13,811 nt of DNA, from positions 1-13,811 of the forward strand of contig JAYRFV010000082.1 of assembly GCA_041908165.1 (NCBI GenBank), in the 5' to 3' direction. The stretch's first letter is position 1. The number at the start of each line of letters is the position of its first letter. Shown here piece by piece: positions 13,622 through 13,811 of the stretch. The stretch is from JACQZU01 sp041908165. Lineage in GTDB: Bacteria; Acidobacteriota; Holophagae; Holophagales; Holophagaceae. Position numbers and translations under genes: made by a program. Below the pieces are notes generated by a model. The model saw only the letters and a program-made list of their open reading frames with translations. It was not told where the DNA came from and made no database searches.

Positions 13622-13811
13622 TCAATCAGCCAGTGTGCTCAGGTCTCCAGGATCCTGTCCGAGGGCCTCGGCCTTGAGGGCGCGGCGGACGATCTTGCCG
13701 CTGCGGGTCTTGGGCAGGCTGGCGCGGATCTCGATGTCGCTGGGGGTGGCGATGCCGCCCAGGTCCTCGCGGACGTGGTCGCGCAGGCTGGCGATCAGGC
13801 CGGGGCCGGCC
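13622..13811 (-). CDS. acs: Acetyl-CoA synthetase, C-terminal end (partial)
   Basis: Only the last 62 codons lie in the window; the gene continues beyond the right edge. Reading from 13810 down to a TGA at 13622-13624, the protein includes SLRDHVREDLGGIATPSDIE, then LPKTRSGKIVRRALKAEA and ends GDLSTLAD. PKTRSGK with its Lys is the conserved C-terminal motif of AMP-forming acyl-CoA synthetases, where the Lys closes the adenylation active site and is the target of regulatory acetylation in Acs. The GDxSTLAD ending is typical of acetyl-CoA synthetase, which activates acetate with ATP and CoA. A related propionyl-CoA synthetase cannot be excluded from this fragment. The 3' end faces the bidirectional terminator. 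Confidence 0.85.
   Translation of the reverse strand, partial: AGPGLIASLRDHVREDLGGIATPSDIEIRASLPKTRSGKIVRRALKAEALGQDPGDLSTLAD

Overview
The window is a GC-rich bacterial chromosome segment. By eye GC is around 70% in genes, with three short AT-rich islands at about 2672-2700, 11255-11312 and 13480-13625. Gene content is mostly housekeeping and accessory. The composition, a lipoprotein leader followed by Cys and a Gly run, and the single bifunctional Rel/SpoT would suit an Acidobacteriota lineage such as Holophagae (Geothrix/Holophaga-like). That placement is an inference: myxobacterial or other high-GC delta-type groups are not excluded. I see no phage, CRISPR, integrase, tRNA or rRNA.

Left part, plus strand. 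Positions 1-448 look noncoding and hold several inverted repeats and one intrinsic-terminator-like hairpin (259-282). A bifunctional (p)ppGpp synthetase/hydrolase follows (about 449-2674). Next come an AT-rich spacer and an 888-residue alpha-solenoid (HEAT-like) protein ending in a degenerate response-regulator receiver domain (2771-5437). A CoA-pyrophosphatase-type Nudix hydrolase is packed 13 bp behind it (5451-6077).

Centre, minus strand. A tight three-gene cluster reads right to left: methyl-accepting chemotaxis protein (8769-7225), YbaK-type Cys-tRNA deacylase (7187-6705) and isochorismatase-like hydrolase (6664-6074). The last gene converges on the Nudix gene with 4 bp of overlapping stop codons. 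Upstream lie a large modular secreted nuclease, probably a lipoprotein (11236-8945), and an arylamine N-acetyltransferase (12185-11376).

Right part. A divergent intergenic region (12186-12524) carries a 202-bp palindromic element bounded by 27-bp perfect inverted repeats. A DUF4126 membrane protein with an extra C-terminal domain follows on the plus strand (12525-13454). It converges on the 3' end of an acetyl-CoA synthetase gene (13811-13622, minus, cut by the window edge). Between the two is a long hairpin with T tracts on both sides, well suited to terminate transcription in both directions.

Working together: apart from the MCP-ybaK-isochorismatase cluster and the possible rel-solenoid-Nudix run, the genes look like independent units. 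The least ordinary items are the solenoid/pseudo-receiver protein with Glu where the phosphoacceptor Asp should be, the palindromic element, the bidirectional terminator built from a repeat-like sequence, and the structured noncoding block upstream of rel. I found no convincing new multi-gene system.
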